From Usnea hakonensis (Eukaryota > Ascomycota > Lecanoromycetes > Lecanorales > Parmeliaceae): 64,000 bases of DNA. The DNA lies in NCBI GenBank assembly GCA_013423325.1, contig BLJB01000271.1, forward strand, positions 64,820-128,819, given 5' to 3'. The notes under the pieces were generated by a model that saw only the letters and a list, made by a program, of their open reading frames with translations, ran no database searches and was not told the DNA's origin. A program made the translations under genes and the position numbers. Shown here in pieces: positions 10,953-21,602 of the stretch. The number at the start of each line of letters is the position of its first letter. The first letter of the stretch is position 1.

Positions 10953-12440
10953 CTACCTCCCCGCCACCTGATTGAGTACTCCACCGTCGACCGCGATCAG
11001 CTCTCCATTGACATATGTGTTTTTACACAAGAATATCACCGCTTGTGCCATCTACGCCAATTAGCGTTGCTTTTGCTAGGTAGAGGGTGGATTTGCAAGA
11101 CAGATTCCGGGAGTAGCAAATTAATTTTGCCCCCGTATCATGTCTTATGACTCGAGTTCATTGCCCAGAAAGGAAGAAGCAGCTCCAAAATGACGTACCT
11201 CCTCATCGCTACCTGGTCTATTCGCAGGCACATATCCTTTCTCTTGCACCTTTTCCGCCGGCATGTGGGTCTTGTTACTGTCGTCACTCTCATTCATGGT
11301 CATCTCGCTTGGGAAGTAGCCCGGAGCTATGCTGTTCACGCGTACGTCGGCCTTCTCGAACTCTGAACTCATGAGTTTGCTGAGATGTACCGTGGCTCCT
11401 TTCGCAGCATTGTAGGCGAAGTGGCCTTGACTATTCCTCATAATACCACTCATGCTTGAAATGACGATGACAGAAGGCGAGCGGGGAGCAAACCTTTCCC
11501 CAATGGATGCCTGCAAGAGAGGCAGGAATGCCAGAGTGCTAAAGTAAACGGATGTTACATTGGTCCTGAGGACACTGTCCCAGTCGTCGACAGACTCCCC
11601 TTGCCATATCTTGTCATGTAAAGCATCTGCAGAGGAGGTGTCTGGTGCAACCCGCTTGATGGGGTTGGAGTCAGCATATTCCTCCAAGAGCAATAACGAG
11701 ATCTTGTAAAAAGCATTCAGAAGGGCAAGACAGATCCGAAATCAGAACTTACTGGCCCAGAAATGCCTGCATTTGTTACTGTGCGTTTGAATAAGTAAGA
11801 TATTAAGGCAGCGAGAAAGAGGAAGCGACGGACTAAGCAGATTGAGATATTTCTCTTTTGAGGCCAAATTCTTGACAAGTTTGTCGAGATCTGATTTCGA
11901 AGTGACGTCACATGGTCCCATTCTTCAATTGTACTTGTCAACGTGATTTCCACTAACATATCATTGATCTGCTTTACGGAATGATATGTCCTCCTCCATC
12001 TGGACTGTGTCTTTTTGCTGCATTTTCGAGTACTTCCATCCGACGTCCAGTTATATACACCTTGGCGCCTGAACCCCGTTAGCCATTCTTAATCGTCTGA
12101 TCTGTCTAGAGAGAATTCTATGAAATAGCAAAAGGCGAAGTGGCTCACCATTGCTAGCCAATGCTTGTGTTGCCATCAACCCTATGCCAGTACCACCTCC
12201 AGTAACCTACATCGTTCCTGAGTAAGCATTCGCATTGCAAGACCGATCATGTCGACTCATGAGGCAGATCTTGGGAGATTTCGGACAACCATCGATGTCG
12301 TATTTCCCCAACATTGATTGATACGCAAGATAAAATCATTGAAAGGGAAAAGTCAATCGCTCGAAAAGGGTGCATACGAGGCAAACATAATCCTTGACAG
12401 AGAAAATATCCTGAATCTTAAGCTGATGGGTGGATGCCAT
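10953..12440 (-). CDS. Short-chain dehydrogenase/reductase, seven exons
   Basis: Exons 12440-12378, 12206-12149, 12068-11978, 11922-11834, 11778-11753, 11702-11199 and 11051-10953 sum to 310 codons (309 residues). Exon 1 encodes MASTHQLKIQDIFSVKDYVC and joins VTGGGTGIGLM, the Rossmann cofactor loop. NAG (ITNAGISGP) and the catalytic Ser (VISSMSG) and YNAAK motifs follow. The protein ends with NGELIAVDGGVLNQVAGR, as expected for a classical SDR. The 26-base exon carries the NAG motif. Substrate cannot be told. No lesion was seen, in contrast to the broken glutathione reductase just upstream on the same strand. Exon 5 ends at GSDEE and exon 6 resumes with MAQAVIFLC; this splice is well supported by family order. 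The exon 1 link relies on a 171-base intron and is slightly less certain. Confidence 0.88.
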
Positions 12441-12643
12441 AATGAAGTGTATAGACTGCTTTTTGGTACTATTATAATAACAGTTGGAGAGAAATCTAGA
12501 GTAGATGATGTATACGCATAAGGTAAGTAAGTAATTAAAGGTACTAACTAGTACATGGAATGTTTTCGCATTTTTGAAATTCACGTCATCACAATCACAA
12601 GCTCGTTCATCGCTCCGAAAGCTCGCGCAGATCGGGCAGATCT

Positions 12644-14007
12644 TCATGCAAGGTACGAGTACTCGTTAACTGTCAAGACATATATAGCTTTTATTGTGTC
12701 ATGCAAACTCATGCTTTTTACTTTAATTTTACGACTTGTCGGGTGTATCGCAACACAGCTATCAAAGTCTTTCTTGGTCGCACCCATCTTGACTGCAACA
12801 CCAAAGCCTTGTAGCATCTCAGAGCAGCCACTTCCCAGGATGTGCAGTCCCACCATCTTTTCCTCAGGACCGACACAAACAAATTTGTAGCTCGAAGGCG
12901 CATTCTTGTCCTGCTCCATCATCGCGTAGTACATTGCCGTGGGAGTATATGCCGTCAACATTCGTATTCTGATAATCATCTGCTATAATTTGACCGCGCT
13001 CATTCTGCTTGACGCCTGCTCTATCCAATCCCAGGTCCTCAACTTCTGGGCTACGGCCTATGGCCCAGAGAAGACAGTCAATATCCAGAACGCCCGACTC
13101 AGTTTCAGAGTCCGAGTAATGCAGTTTCAGTGAACCAGCTTTTTCAGGGTCCTTCTCCACTTTTGATTGCGAAGAATTTCGGTGGATCACAATGCCTCTT
13201 TCAACGTAGGGTCAGTAATGTCTCATGGAGGGGCAAGAAAAACACTTCTCGAAAGTAACAACTCTCAAAAGAGTGTCAGAAAACTTAACGTTTATGCTGA
13301 ACGTCGATGCAGAAGAGAGCAAACAGATGCCGAAAGTACGTACTGGCGCTCATATTCAGACACGATCTTGTCCTGGATCATGGGGTCAAGTTTACGCAAA
13401 AACTTGTCGTGTCGAATGAACAGATGAGTCTCGCTGCCAAGGTGGTGGAACATGCCGGCCATTTCAACAGCAATATAGCCTGCTCCGACAAGAGCTACCT
13501 TCTGCGGCCTCTTCTCCAAGTCGAAGAAACCATCGGAAGTAATGCCCAGTTCGCTTCCTGGAGTTTTAGGGATATTTGGATGGCCGCCTGTAGCCAGCAG
13601 AATCTTTTTAGCGCGAATTTTTTCTTTGCTGCCGTTGTTCAGGACAACCTCGGCTTCGTTCTTTGCAAGGAGGTAAGCGCGCCCGCGAAGCCACTCAACG
13701 TCGTCATTCCCAAGATTTTTGGCATATATACCTTTCAAACGCTCGACGTAAGCATCGCGCTTGTGTTTGAAAGTCTTCCAATTGAAAGGAGCGGTCTTCT
13801 TAATGGAGAAGCCATATGCTTTGGCTTCGTGGAGGGTTCTTGCAATTGCGGCAGCGTTCCAACATTGATACAAGTGCCCCCTAGGCGATTACTTTCTATG
13901 GCTATTGTTTTTGCACCCCATTGTCCACTAGCCCTCCTTGCGGAGGCCAGACCACCACTACCGCCCCCAATGACGAGATAATCACACTCTTTAGTGATAG
14001 GGGCCAT
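12644..14007 (-). pseudogene. Glutathione reductase pseudogene
   Basis: Clear remains of a fungal glutathione reductase. It starts MAPITKECDYLVIGGGSGGL (FAD loop) and reaches GGTCINVG, the first half of the redox-active CVNVGC site. At 13858/13859 the sequence then jumps directly to WNAAAIARTLHEAKAYGF in another frame. About 25 bases are missing, including the second redox cysteine and the VPKK motif. The NADPH-side block (VALVGAGYIAVEMAGMFHHL) is present, with one normal intron after SEYERQ. At 12940/12941 a second gap joins NTNVDGIYS to TAMYYAMMEQ. Roughly 75 residues, including the GDV FAD-binding stretch, are gone and the frame shifts again. The reading ends at AIHPTS (about 12734) without the usual C-terminus. 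A working enzyme is not possible; the functional copy must lie elsewhere. Confidence 0.93.
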
Positions 14008-14485
14008 GGCTGTGGAAGAAAGAGAGAAGTGACAGGAAACAGCGCAGAGCCGTGGTACTGCAATTGCGGCAGTATAGTGACTGCTGGTGAAGCAAAAGAG
14101 AGCTGAGGAAGACAGTTTGGAAGAATTGTGCTATGCGATGGAAGATAAGAGAAAGATTGGGGTATTAAAGAAAAGAGAGAAAGAGAATTTGATAGTTTAA
14201 TGGATGATGATTGACGACGACGATATTCTACAGTAAGTACCTTAATGATGAAATGAAGTGGAAAGATTAAGATGACCCGACAAAGCCGATACTGACAGGG
14301 CAGAATATTGCATCGGCCCGGCCCGGCCCACTGCCGATCACCTAGTGCGGATCATTCCTGCGCCTTTGGGCTTGGCGTCGCGTTATCTGTCGCGTCGCAG
14401 TGTCATTCCCAGACTTAGAATTCACTCGGATTTCGAATTGGAAACTCGCTGTGCAGAACACATCACACCAACCATTCAAGTATGG
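14008..14485. other. Intergenic between glutathione reductase relic and resolvase gene
   Basis: Upstream region of two divergent units. From about 14276 to 14485 the plus-strand frame of the resolvase stays open without an ATG (see findings). No other feature seen. Confidence 0.5.
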
Positions 14486-15502
14486 ATGGCGTCGCGACTA
14501 TCATGGCTCGGCTCCTGCACCAATGCCCAGCTCAGAATACTAGCCAGAGCTGTTGGCGTTAATACATCTGGCACCAAACCTATCCTGACCTCTGCGCTGC
14601 GAGACCATCTTCCCAAACGGACTCTCGACCTCGACAAATCCCAGCGGACTAAGATCGTCAGTATAGATATGGGCATTCGGAATCTCGCATACTGCTGCCT
14701 TGTCTTGCCCTCTACCGGCCGCCAGAATACGACAGGTGTCGAAAAGCCCGTGGTCCAAAATTGGACTCGCTTGGCCATTTCCGAGGAATCGACCAAGTCG
14801 AGTCAATCCAAGGATAATCTACTGCCAGAGGCAAAAGGAGAACTAGAGGGATTAGGAAGAGCTAAATCCTCGAGCCCAAAAGAAGCGTTTGATCCAGCAA
14901 CCTACTCCCAGCATGCCTACAACCTTGTCACCACTCTTATGGAGGACCTGAAACCGACTCATGTTCTGATTGAGCGGCAGAGATTTCGATCAATGGGTGG
15001 CTCGGCAGTGCTAGAATGGACTTTGCGCGTCAATATGTTCGAGGCTATGATCTATGCTGTCCTGAAAACATTCTACGAGCGTGGATTGTGGCAAGGCGTT
15101 GTGCATTCGGTTGCCCCTTCCAAGGTGTCCAGCTTTTGGATTACTGACAGTGAGACTGTTCTAAAGGAGGGATCCGGCTCCAAAAGCGCGAAGACTAAGA
15201 CAGCCAAAATCAATATGGTTGCTGAATGGTTGAAGGATGGCACTCGCTTTGAATTGAAAGGAGCGGCTGCGCAGTTGGGAGAAGCATATTTGAGAAAAAA
15301 GACCGGGAAGGTTGACAAGTCGTCGGTGAAGCACAAGTCGTCAACCTCCAAAGCACGAGTCGCGGTGGGGAATTCTGTGGAAAAGCTTGATGATTTGGCT
15401 GACTGCTTGCTCCAAGGCATGGCCTGGATCAAGTGGGATGAAAATCGAAGACTGATATTGACAAAAGGCGCAGAAGCACTAGCGCTTCTAGAGGAAGCTT
15501 GA
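14486..15502 (+). CDS. CCE1: Mitochondrial Holliday junction resolvase Cce1/Ydc2
   Basis: One exon of 338 residues from the ATG at 14486. An N-terminal SAP-like helix pair (SCTNAQLRILARAVGVNTSG, then KPILTSALRDHLP) precedes an RNase H-like resolvase fold. The first catalytic Asp lies in KIVSIDMGIRNLAYC, Glu in VLIERQRFRSMGG, and the closing Asp residues in VEKLDDLADCLLQG. Cce1/Ydc2 cuts four-way junctions in mitochondrial DNA and supports its segregation. No ATG-encoded presequence is visible, although the frame is open for 200 bases upstream and reads LGLASRYLSRRSVIPRLRI, much like a mitochondrial leader. So the true start may be a non-AUG codon or lie in an unseen upstream exon. Convergent with the Nop15-like gene. 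Confidence 0.92.
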   Translation: MASRLSWLGSCTNAQLRILARAVGVNTSGTKPILTSALRDHLPKRTLDLDKSQRTKIVSIDMGIRNLAYCCLVLPSTGRQNTTGVEKPVVQNWTRLAISEESTKSSQSKDNLLPEAKGELEGLGRAKSSSPKEAFDPATYSQHAYNLVTTLMEDLKPTHVLIERQRFRSMGGSAVLEWTLRVNMFEAMIYAVLKTFYERGLWQGVVHSVAPSKVSSFWITDSETVLKEGSGSKSAKTKTAKINMVAEWLKDGTRFELKGAAAQLGEAYLRKKTGKVDKSSVKHKSSTSKARVAVGNSVEKLDDLADCLLQGMAWIKWDENRRLILTKGAEALALLEEA

Positions 15503-15654
15503 TGTAATGATTCTGTAGCTATTATGTGCTTGCCGACATCTGACGCTTCTACTCGAGATTCCACTGTACTTGAGGTGTTATTGATACAAAATTTGATCTC
15601 ATTCAAATCAAATACGAAACCATAGACGCAAGATATTTAACAATCTGGTATCGT

Positions 15655-18050
15655 TCAGGCAGTCACTTTCTTCACCTTCTTGGCTTTCTTGGCCGCAGAG
15701 CCAACTGCCTCTTCACCAGCATCATCTAAGGTCCTCTTTGTCTTTTGGGCCACAGTGGTAGTGGAGGTCTCCTCCGTCTTTCCTTTGCCCTTCTTTACTC
15801 TCTTCGTCTTCACTTGCTCGCTCACGACGACAGGGCCATTAGCATCTTCACCCCCAGCGATCACTAAGGTTTTTTCTTCATCAACCCCATCTCCATTACC
15901 GGTGATATCTGGTTTATTTTTGATGGGGATTTCGTCAGCACTCTTCAAGTCGGGTGCATCAAACTCGTATCCAATCTCTCTAGTCTTCTCGTTCTTCATC
16001 GCCCTCCGCTTTTCCTCTGCTTCGATTCTTCCGGTCCAATGCTCCTTGCCTACCTCCTCATTGAACTTGGCATTCTCCTTCTTATTCCATGGAACAACCT
16101 TAAATCGCCCGCTCGCACCCTTCCACAATTGCTCGTGGATCTGCTCCTTCGCTACCAGCTTACACTTCAATATGTGCCCAAACATAAGATAATTGTTCAT
16201 GGTATCAGCGACAATCTTTGCAACGCCAGGGGAAGCAAATTCAATGAAAGCGTAGTGTCGAGAGGCACCATTCTTTCGGCTGCGAGACAAGCGAAGGCGG
16301 CCGATCTCGCCAAATTGGGTAAAGTATTCCCGCATCTCGTGCTCGTAGAAGCCATGAGGAATGCGCCCAAGGTATACTACGCCTGATCCCTCGTCAGCAC
16401 CGTCTTTGACGTCCTCGAGCTTCTTTGCAATTGCCTCCGCTTTAGGCAATGGTGGAATTTTTTGGCCTCGTTGGATTACCGGGCTGAAATCGAACCCCTC
16501 ATCGCCGTCACTCTCAAAGCCTGCGAGGAGCTCGTCGTCGTCAGGGTTTTCATCCAAAATGGTGTCGTCGGTCCCGTCATACGCAGCTGTCATGCCAGGA
16601 GATTCACCTGTGTCCTCTGCTTTGGCTTTGCCCTTGACATCGGCTTTCTTGGCCGCGGCTTCCGCGATTTTCTTTGCGTCCGTTGGCCTCTCTGCTGCTT
16701 CGCGAGCGCCACCCAGGATTGAAGTAGCTAAATCTTCAAGGGAACTTTTTGCAACGTTGGCTCCTTCGGATGCTGTTGCTATAATCTCCCCTACAGTATC
16801 CCCAAAAGATTTTGGCTTGGTGTTCGCTTTCTTCTGTTTCTTCTGGGCTGAAGCATGCTCGGACAATGGATCGAGAATATCACTTTTCACCAACTCAGCG
16901 TTATCACTCTCAGGCGCCTTGCGCTTCTTAGACTTGGATGGCCCAGGCTTCGATCTTTCCTCGGTGGATCCTACGAATTTGACGGACTCATCATCCTTAG
17001 CGGGCTCTGGACCTTTTGACCTAGCCCCTTTCTTCGTCTTCTCTGCAACGGGTTTGATATTTTTCCCCACAGCATCGGTAACATCAACAGTTGTCTGCAC
17101 TATGGGGGCCACAGAGTTCGCAGCTTGCTTGGACTTTGCACTCCCAGCCTTGACCGTTTTTTTTGCATCGTCTGCGACGTCAGCTGCTCTTTCGGTGGTT
17201 GAATACTTTTTTTTCGCAGCTTTTTTGGCCTTCTCAGCCTCGACTTTAGCTTCATTAATCGCAGACTTTGCACTGTCTGCAGCTGCAGCCGAAACCGTCT
17301 CAATCTTGCTTGCTTTGGATTCTTTTGTTGGTTTCTTGGCAGCTTTCGCCGCCCTTGTTGCTTGGAGACCGGTAGCAGGTTTCTTCTCTGTAGCTCCGGG
17401 AGCCTGACCTTCCTCGGATTCTAACAAGGCTGCAAACGGCCCTTCATCCATAGTAACGTCTGGAGCGACGGTAGAGCTTTCCTGTTCGACAACATCGTTC
17501 TTAGCCTTTGACTTCTTGGCTTTGGACTTCGTCCCCGCCTTGGAGGCATTTGGAAGGTCGTTTGTCTTGGACTTTGTGCCTGCAGCAATCTCCTTGGCCA
17601 CCTTCGACTTCTTGGAGCTTCCAGGCTTTTCCTCGGCCAGATCTTCTTTTACGACCTTCACTCCTTTCCCCTTTTTACCGAATTTTGTTGCACTAGCTGG
17701 CTTCGCTTCAGCTTCGTTCAGCTTGATGTCCTTGGCAGCGGGTGCTGTCTTTGTCTTCTTGTTGGGTTTGGCGGTTTTTGCTTCGACTGGTCTGCTCGGT
17801 GGTTCCGCATTTGGTTCACCATCAAAGTCAAAGTAATCGCCTCTGCGCTTGCGAGATGGTCTCGGTGATGCTACAGTAGCTTCTTCGATGTTGAGGTTAG
17901 GAGCTTCATGTTTGTCACTGGGTTTGGACTTTGCGGCAAGCTTCGCGGTTCCATCCACCTCTATGATCACAAAATGAGTTAGAAGGGTCTCTGGTGTACA
18001 CGGAGCTAGGCATTTTTACCTAGATTTTTAGGCACCTTAGCTCTAGGCAT
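15655..18050 (-). CDS. NOP15: Nop15/NIFK-like nucleolar RRM protein, long basic N-terminus
   Basis: A short first exon (18050-18020, MPRAKVPKNL) and a long second exon (17960-15655) give 778 residues. Near residues 520-600 lies one RRM: VVYLGRIPHGFYEHEMREYF (RNP2 side) and HYAFIEFASPGVAKIVADTM (RNP1 side). It is followed by KCKLVAKEQIHEQLWKG and FKVVPWNKKENAKFN, which mark the Nop15/NIFK subfamily. These proteins act in early 60S ribosome assembly in the nucleolus. The first 500 residues are low-complexity, rich in Lys, Ala and acidic residues (many KKAKK and SKAKK runs). The C-terminus is also basic (AAKKAKKVKKVTA). Yeast Nop15 is about 220 residues, so the extension is large. The start uses the ATG in exon 1; exon 2 alone has no ATG at its 5' end. 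Confidence 0.9.
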
Positions 18051-18321
18051 AATTAAGAGTGGTAAATTTTTAATATCAGGTAGTGATTATTCAAGATGCT
18101 CAACCACACATCCTCTTTCTGCTTCGTATTTGGTTTGAGAGTATAAGTTAAATGATGTTGTGTGAACAGTAAACAGTGTGACGAGAAGCAGAGAGAGAAA
18201 GATGATGGAAATTCTCGCGTTGCTATGTGACGTCTTTTTAGCGCCACCTTCTCGGGACGCTAAAAGTACGCTACAACCAATAGGTGCTTCAACTGTCGAA
18301 TTTTACCATCAAACGCCAGAG

Positions 18322-19026
18322 ATGGGGAAAAGAAGGAAGGAGCTCTCACAAGCGGAAATTTGGGATGACTCTGCCCTGTTACGGTCCTGGGATGATGCTC
18401 TTGCAGAATACAAGGTACACCCTCCGCCAAATATGTTTTCTTTTTTTCTAAACCCATTACAGTTCTATCACAGTATACATGCGCGTGGCGAGCGTGTTGA
18501 AGATGCGATAAAGGACGCTGAAGCTCAAGAACAGAAAACGCATTTGGATGAAAATGACCTTCTTTCAGCAGCAGCTGGCATGCAGAGCAGCGTTATTTCA
18601 TCGAAAGAGCTAGAAGACGGAGAGCTGGAGGAGGAGCCCGGAAGTGCTCATCCACACCTCAACGGAGACTCGACAGTAGACTTTCACGTAAGTACGCAGC
18701 CAAACGAGCTCCCTACGAGGTGGCTCATGCGTCATTAGGGAGCTTCGCGTATTGAGTCCGAGCAAAAGGAACCCTCTGCCAATTCGAGCCCCGCAGTAAA
18801 CCGAGGAGAAAAGCGAGGGATGCCACTTGCGGTCATCAATGATGGTAAGAACAGGAATGTCATGTTGATACCAAGGCCCAGGAAACTTGTGATTGACATT
18901 TGACTAGTCAAAGATGAAGCCCTGAAGAATCTCATGATGTCTTGGTATTATGCAGGGTATTATACTGGGTTGTACGAAGGACAGCAACAAGTTGAAAGTA
19001 CTCTTCCATTCAAACCAGAAGGGTAG
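18322..19026 (+). CDS. SMN1: Survival motor neuron (SMN) homolog, no Tudor domain
   Basis: Four exons (18322-18414, 18463-18687, 18739-18844, 18908-19026) encode 180 residues. The N-terminus MGKRRKELSQAEIWDDSALL and RSWDDALAEYK match the Gemin2-binding helix of SMN. The last exon encodes LMMSWYYAGYYTGLYEGQQ, the YG box that drives SMN oligomerisation. The middle is acidic and I see no Tudor domain, as in fission yeast Smn1. SMN assembles Sm rings on spliceosomal snRNAs. Intron 1 is 48 bases and stays open in frame, so only the family pattern shows it is an intron. The small exons hide the gene from simple open-frame views. The divergent neighbour is the Nop15-like gene; SFM1 converges on it. 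Confidence 0.93.
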
Positions 19027-19298
19027 GCCGGTTGAAGATTAACCAGATGCGACATTTGATTTGACAAACCACTTCCAATGACTGTGGCCGGAAAGGCCGC
19101 TTGTTGGAAGGCACGGCAAAGCTACTTCTCCACTCGAAAGACAGAATTCAAGTTGAAAGGTTAGCAAGTTGGTCACTGTTTCATAATCTATGCTCACGTC
19201 TACTCAAGTAGGAGCGTCCAGCTATGCAATGCTCGTCGTCAGCAGTAAAGCTACTGATAGGGTGAGCTATGATATCGGGATTGTCGGAGGGACAGCTC

Positions 19299-20149
19299 TC
19301 AAAGCAAGTCGCCAAACCCCTTCTCTGAGTCAGCTTTGATCAAGTCCGCCATTCCCTGTGCCCGTCAGAAAATTTATGCATCGCTCTCGGAAGTTGAACC
19401 TTCTGCAACTCACTTCTGGCATGTAAGGAGAGCCATCCGCGTTTCTGACATAACGGAATGGCATCTCTGTGCTCTCATGTTCATCGATTCGTAGCTCGGG
19501 ATAATCAACGAATGGTATATCCTTCAAGGGTACTACAATGACTCTTCAGCCTCCACAGCACACTCCATTGGCACTATTCCCTAACTTTTCTGCTGTATCA
19601 CCATTCGAGTAACACGTACTGCCGTGTCTGTAGTCATTTGGATCGGGCCTAACCTCCTCCCAGCAAAGCCCTTCTTCCGCAACTCAGATGTTCTGTCTAC
19701 GCCCTGACTTAGTGCTATTTTGTTATCTGACGGGTCCTTCCTCCTTACCACGAGGCGGATTGTCACCTGATTTCAGAAGTCAATCAAGGTATTTCGTTTC
19801 AATTGCTCCGCGGGTTTATACCCAAGATACCGCCAAACAAAAAGACATTGAACTTGGTGTCATCTTCCGGACTAAGCTCATTTTTGGCGGCTGGATCAAG
19901 CAAGCATACTCGTTCCTTTTCCTCTTGGAAAAGTTCCTCCACACTGCGATTTTCTACGATCAAAGATTCAAGATCTCGAAGCTCCGATGGTAATGACAAT
20001 AGTTTGGAGACAGAGGTCAAGAGGAATCTCACTCCAGCTTCGGCAGATTCTTGAGCGATCGCTCGATACTCGAGCGTCGACCATGATCCAAGCTCGGGAT
20101 CTAAGTGTTCGACGATATAGGTTGTTGCTTTTTTACCTGGGCTTTCCAT
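19299..20149 (-). CDS. SFM1: SFM1-type SPOUT protein-arginine methyltransferase
   Basis: Five exons (20149-19822, 19766-19749, 19696-19586, 19532-19414, 19355-19299) encode 210 residues, the same size as yeast Sfm1. The order is TYIVEHLDPELGSWSTLEY, ERVCLLDPAAKNELSPED, VFLFGGILGDNPPRDRTSEL, RRLGPIQMTTDTAVRVTRMV, VDYPELRIDEHESTEMPFRY, and a C-terminus GMADLIKADSEKGFGDLL. This is the DUF431 SAM-dependent SPOUT family. In yeast Sfm1 monomethylates an arginine of ribosomal protein Rps3. Exon 2 is only 18 bases and encodes most of GDNPPR, part of the cofactor-binding region. All splice phases agree. It is divergent from the IGO1 gene. Confidence 0.93.
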
Positions 20150-21019
20150 TGTTGGCGGTGTAAGTGGTTGAGGTGGACCTGAATAAAGCGAGCTCCCTAT
20201 CAAGTGAGGGTTTCCAAATTAAGTACTTTGGGCGACGAATGCGAGACTGTTGTCCTCTTGAAGTCGACTTGTAGTGTTATTTAATTGTTGGTTCAGGAAG
20301 CATGTAGACATGGGAGAGGTACGAATCAATAAAGAAAACTAAGGTACCTTAAAGGTAAGGGCAAGGAAAAAGAGAAATGTTTGGTGGGGCAGATGACTTG
20401 ACAAAGGACCCTTTAGAATTGGCCAATACCTACCTTAGGAAGAGCCCCTCGGGAGCTACGTATCATAAGTATAATACTTTACCACACTAATCCGGAATAG
20501 TCGGCTATCAGGTCGATCCTGAAACTACCTTACCTTATTGCTCCTCCCCACCATCACAGTTCATCACACTTCGCGTTCCACAACTTTTTATTTCAATACG
20601 CATTACTTCTCCTCCCACCTAGAAGTCTTCTGACTCTCCATTCTCACACACTCCCTTCCCTTCTTCTAACTTTCATTGCCAATCACTTCGCCGCTCGCTT
20701 CCTCAAATCTACTGCGCCACCTCCGTCTTTGCTCTTGTCTTCTCCCAAAAGCTACCCAAAATCTGCAAACGGTACTATTAGAATAGGCCTAGCTTCGTGT
20801 CTGACCGAGACATTGCTTTCGTCCCCTACCGTCCATCCGAAGCTGGTATTGGCCAACTCGGAAATCATTCCTTCGTCAAGACCTTTGACCAATCACTGAG
20901 CTCCACTCAATCCTATCTGGAACCTGGACTTGATACTTCTGTCAGCGGTACTACGAGACGTGTATTGCGGTCCTTCGAAAACTAGAAGATACGATTTTCC
21001 CCATTGCGGGTTCCTCAAG
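20150..21019. other. Divergent promoter and long leader, SFM1/IGO1
   Basis: 870 bases between divergent genes. The stretch from about 20530 to 20770 is strongly pyrimidine-rich (CTTC/CTCC), typical of a fungal promoter and 5' leader, and probably belongs to IGO1. Copies of the ACCTTA/TAAGGT motif occur near 20343-20360 and 20526. An open frame at 20797-20985 begins with GTG and has no family signal. Confidence 0.5.
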
Positions 21020-21602
21020 ATGAATCCTCATCAGAAAAATAAAGTGGATATCAGCGTTAGTTACGATCTATCGACACCCGGCTTAGCCGAGCCAAGTATC
21101 TTGCCATTACTAATGGTCTGAACAGTCTCTCAACGAGGAGGAGCAAAAGCTTTTTCGTCTCTACGGAAAGTTGCCCAATAAGAAGGATCTCCTACAGAAT
21201 AAACTCAAAGTCAGTCGCCCTTTGTTCATTGGCGCATAATTTTCGACGCCGATCTTCTGACTCGATCAGGAACGTAAATACTTTGATTCAGGGGACTACG
21301 CGCTCTCGAAAGCCGGCAAGGCATCCGAAGGCGGTGTCACATCCATTGGGAGCCAACATCCCCTCCCAGAGAACATACCCCACCTGTCTTCGCCAGGTCC
21401 GAACAGTGCAAGTAATGGTAACAGCAATGGTGCTAGCAATGGGTCAGTTCCTGGTGCATCAAGTGGCAGCCCTGTGAAAGAGAGCAGTTTCTTACACAGG
21501 GAGACAAGCGTGGACGAGGGAAGCGTACTCAGTCCGAAGAGCCCGGAGCGAGGAAGTGCAGGTAGTCCACCATCAAAGGAGGGGGTGCCCATTCGGTCCT
21601 AG
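21020..21602 (+). CDS. IGO1: Endosulfine (ENSA/ARPP19, Igo1) PP2A inhibitor
   Basis: Exons 21020-21055, 21126-21209 and 21270-21602 encode 150 residues. The conserved core is EEEQKLFRLYGKLPNKKDLL followed by KERKYFDSGDYALSKAGK. The serine in FDSGDY (Ser47) is the site phosphorylated by Greatwall/Rim15 kinases in this family, after which the protein inhibits PP2A-B55. It thereby controls mitotic entry or quiescence. The C-terminal half is Ser/Gly/Asn-rich and ends in SPSK-type proline-directed sites (VLSPKSPERGSAGSPPSKEG). Exon 1 is only 36 bases, and the start is the ATG directly before NPHQKNKVDIS. Both introns (70 and 60 bases) are phase 0. Confidence 0.95.

Noticed and set aside
13307..13981. 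224-residue open frame on the plus strand
   Set aside because: It is antisense to the glutathione reductase relic and shows no family motif of its own.
16361..17407. 348-residue open frame on the plus strand
   Set aside because: It is antisense to the Lys/Ala-rich part of the Nop15-like gene. The Ser/Ala/Phe-rich translation is the mirror of AAG/GCN codons.
20797..20985. 62-residue open frame upstream of IGO1
   Set aside because: It begins with GTG, has no ATG and no family similarity, and lies in the likely leader.
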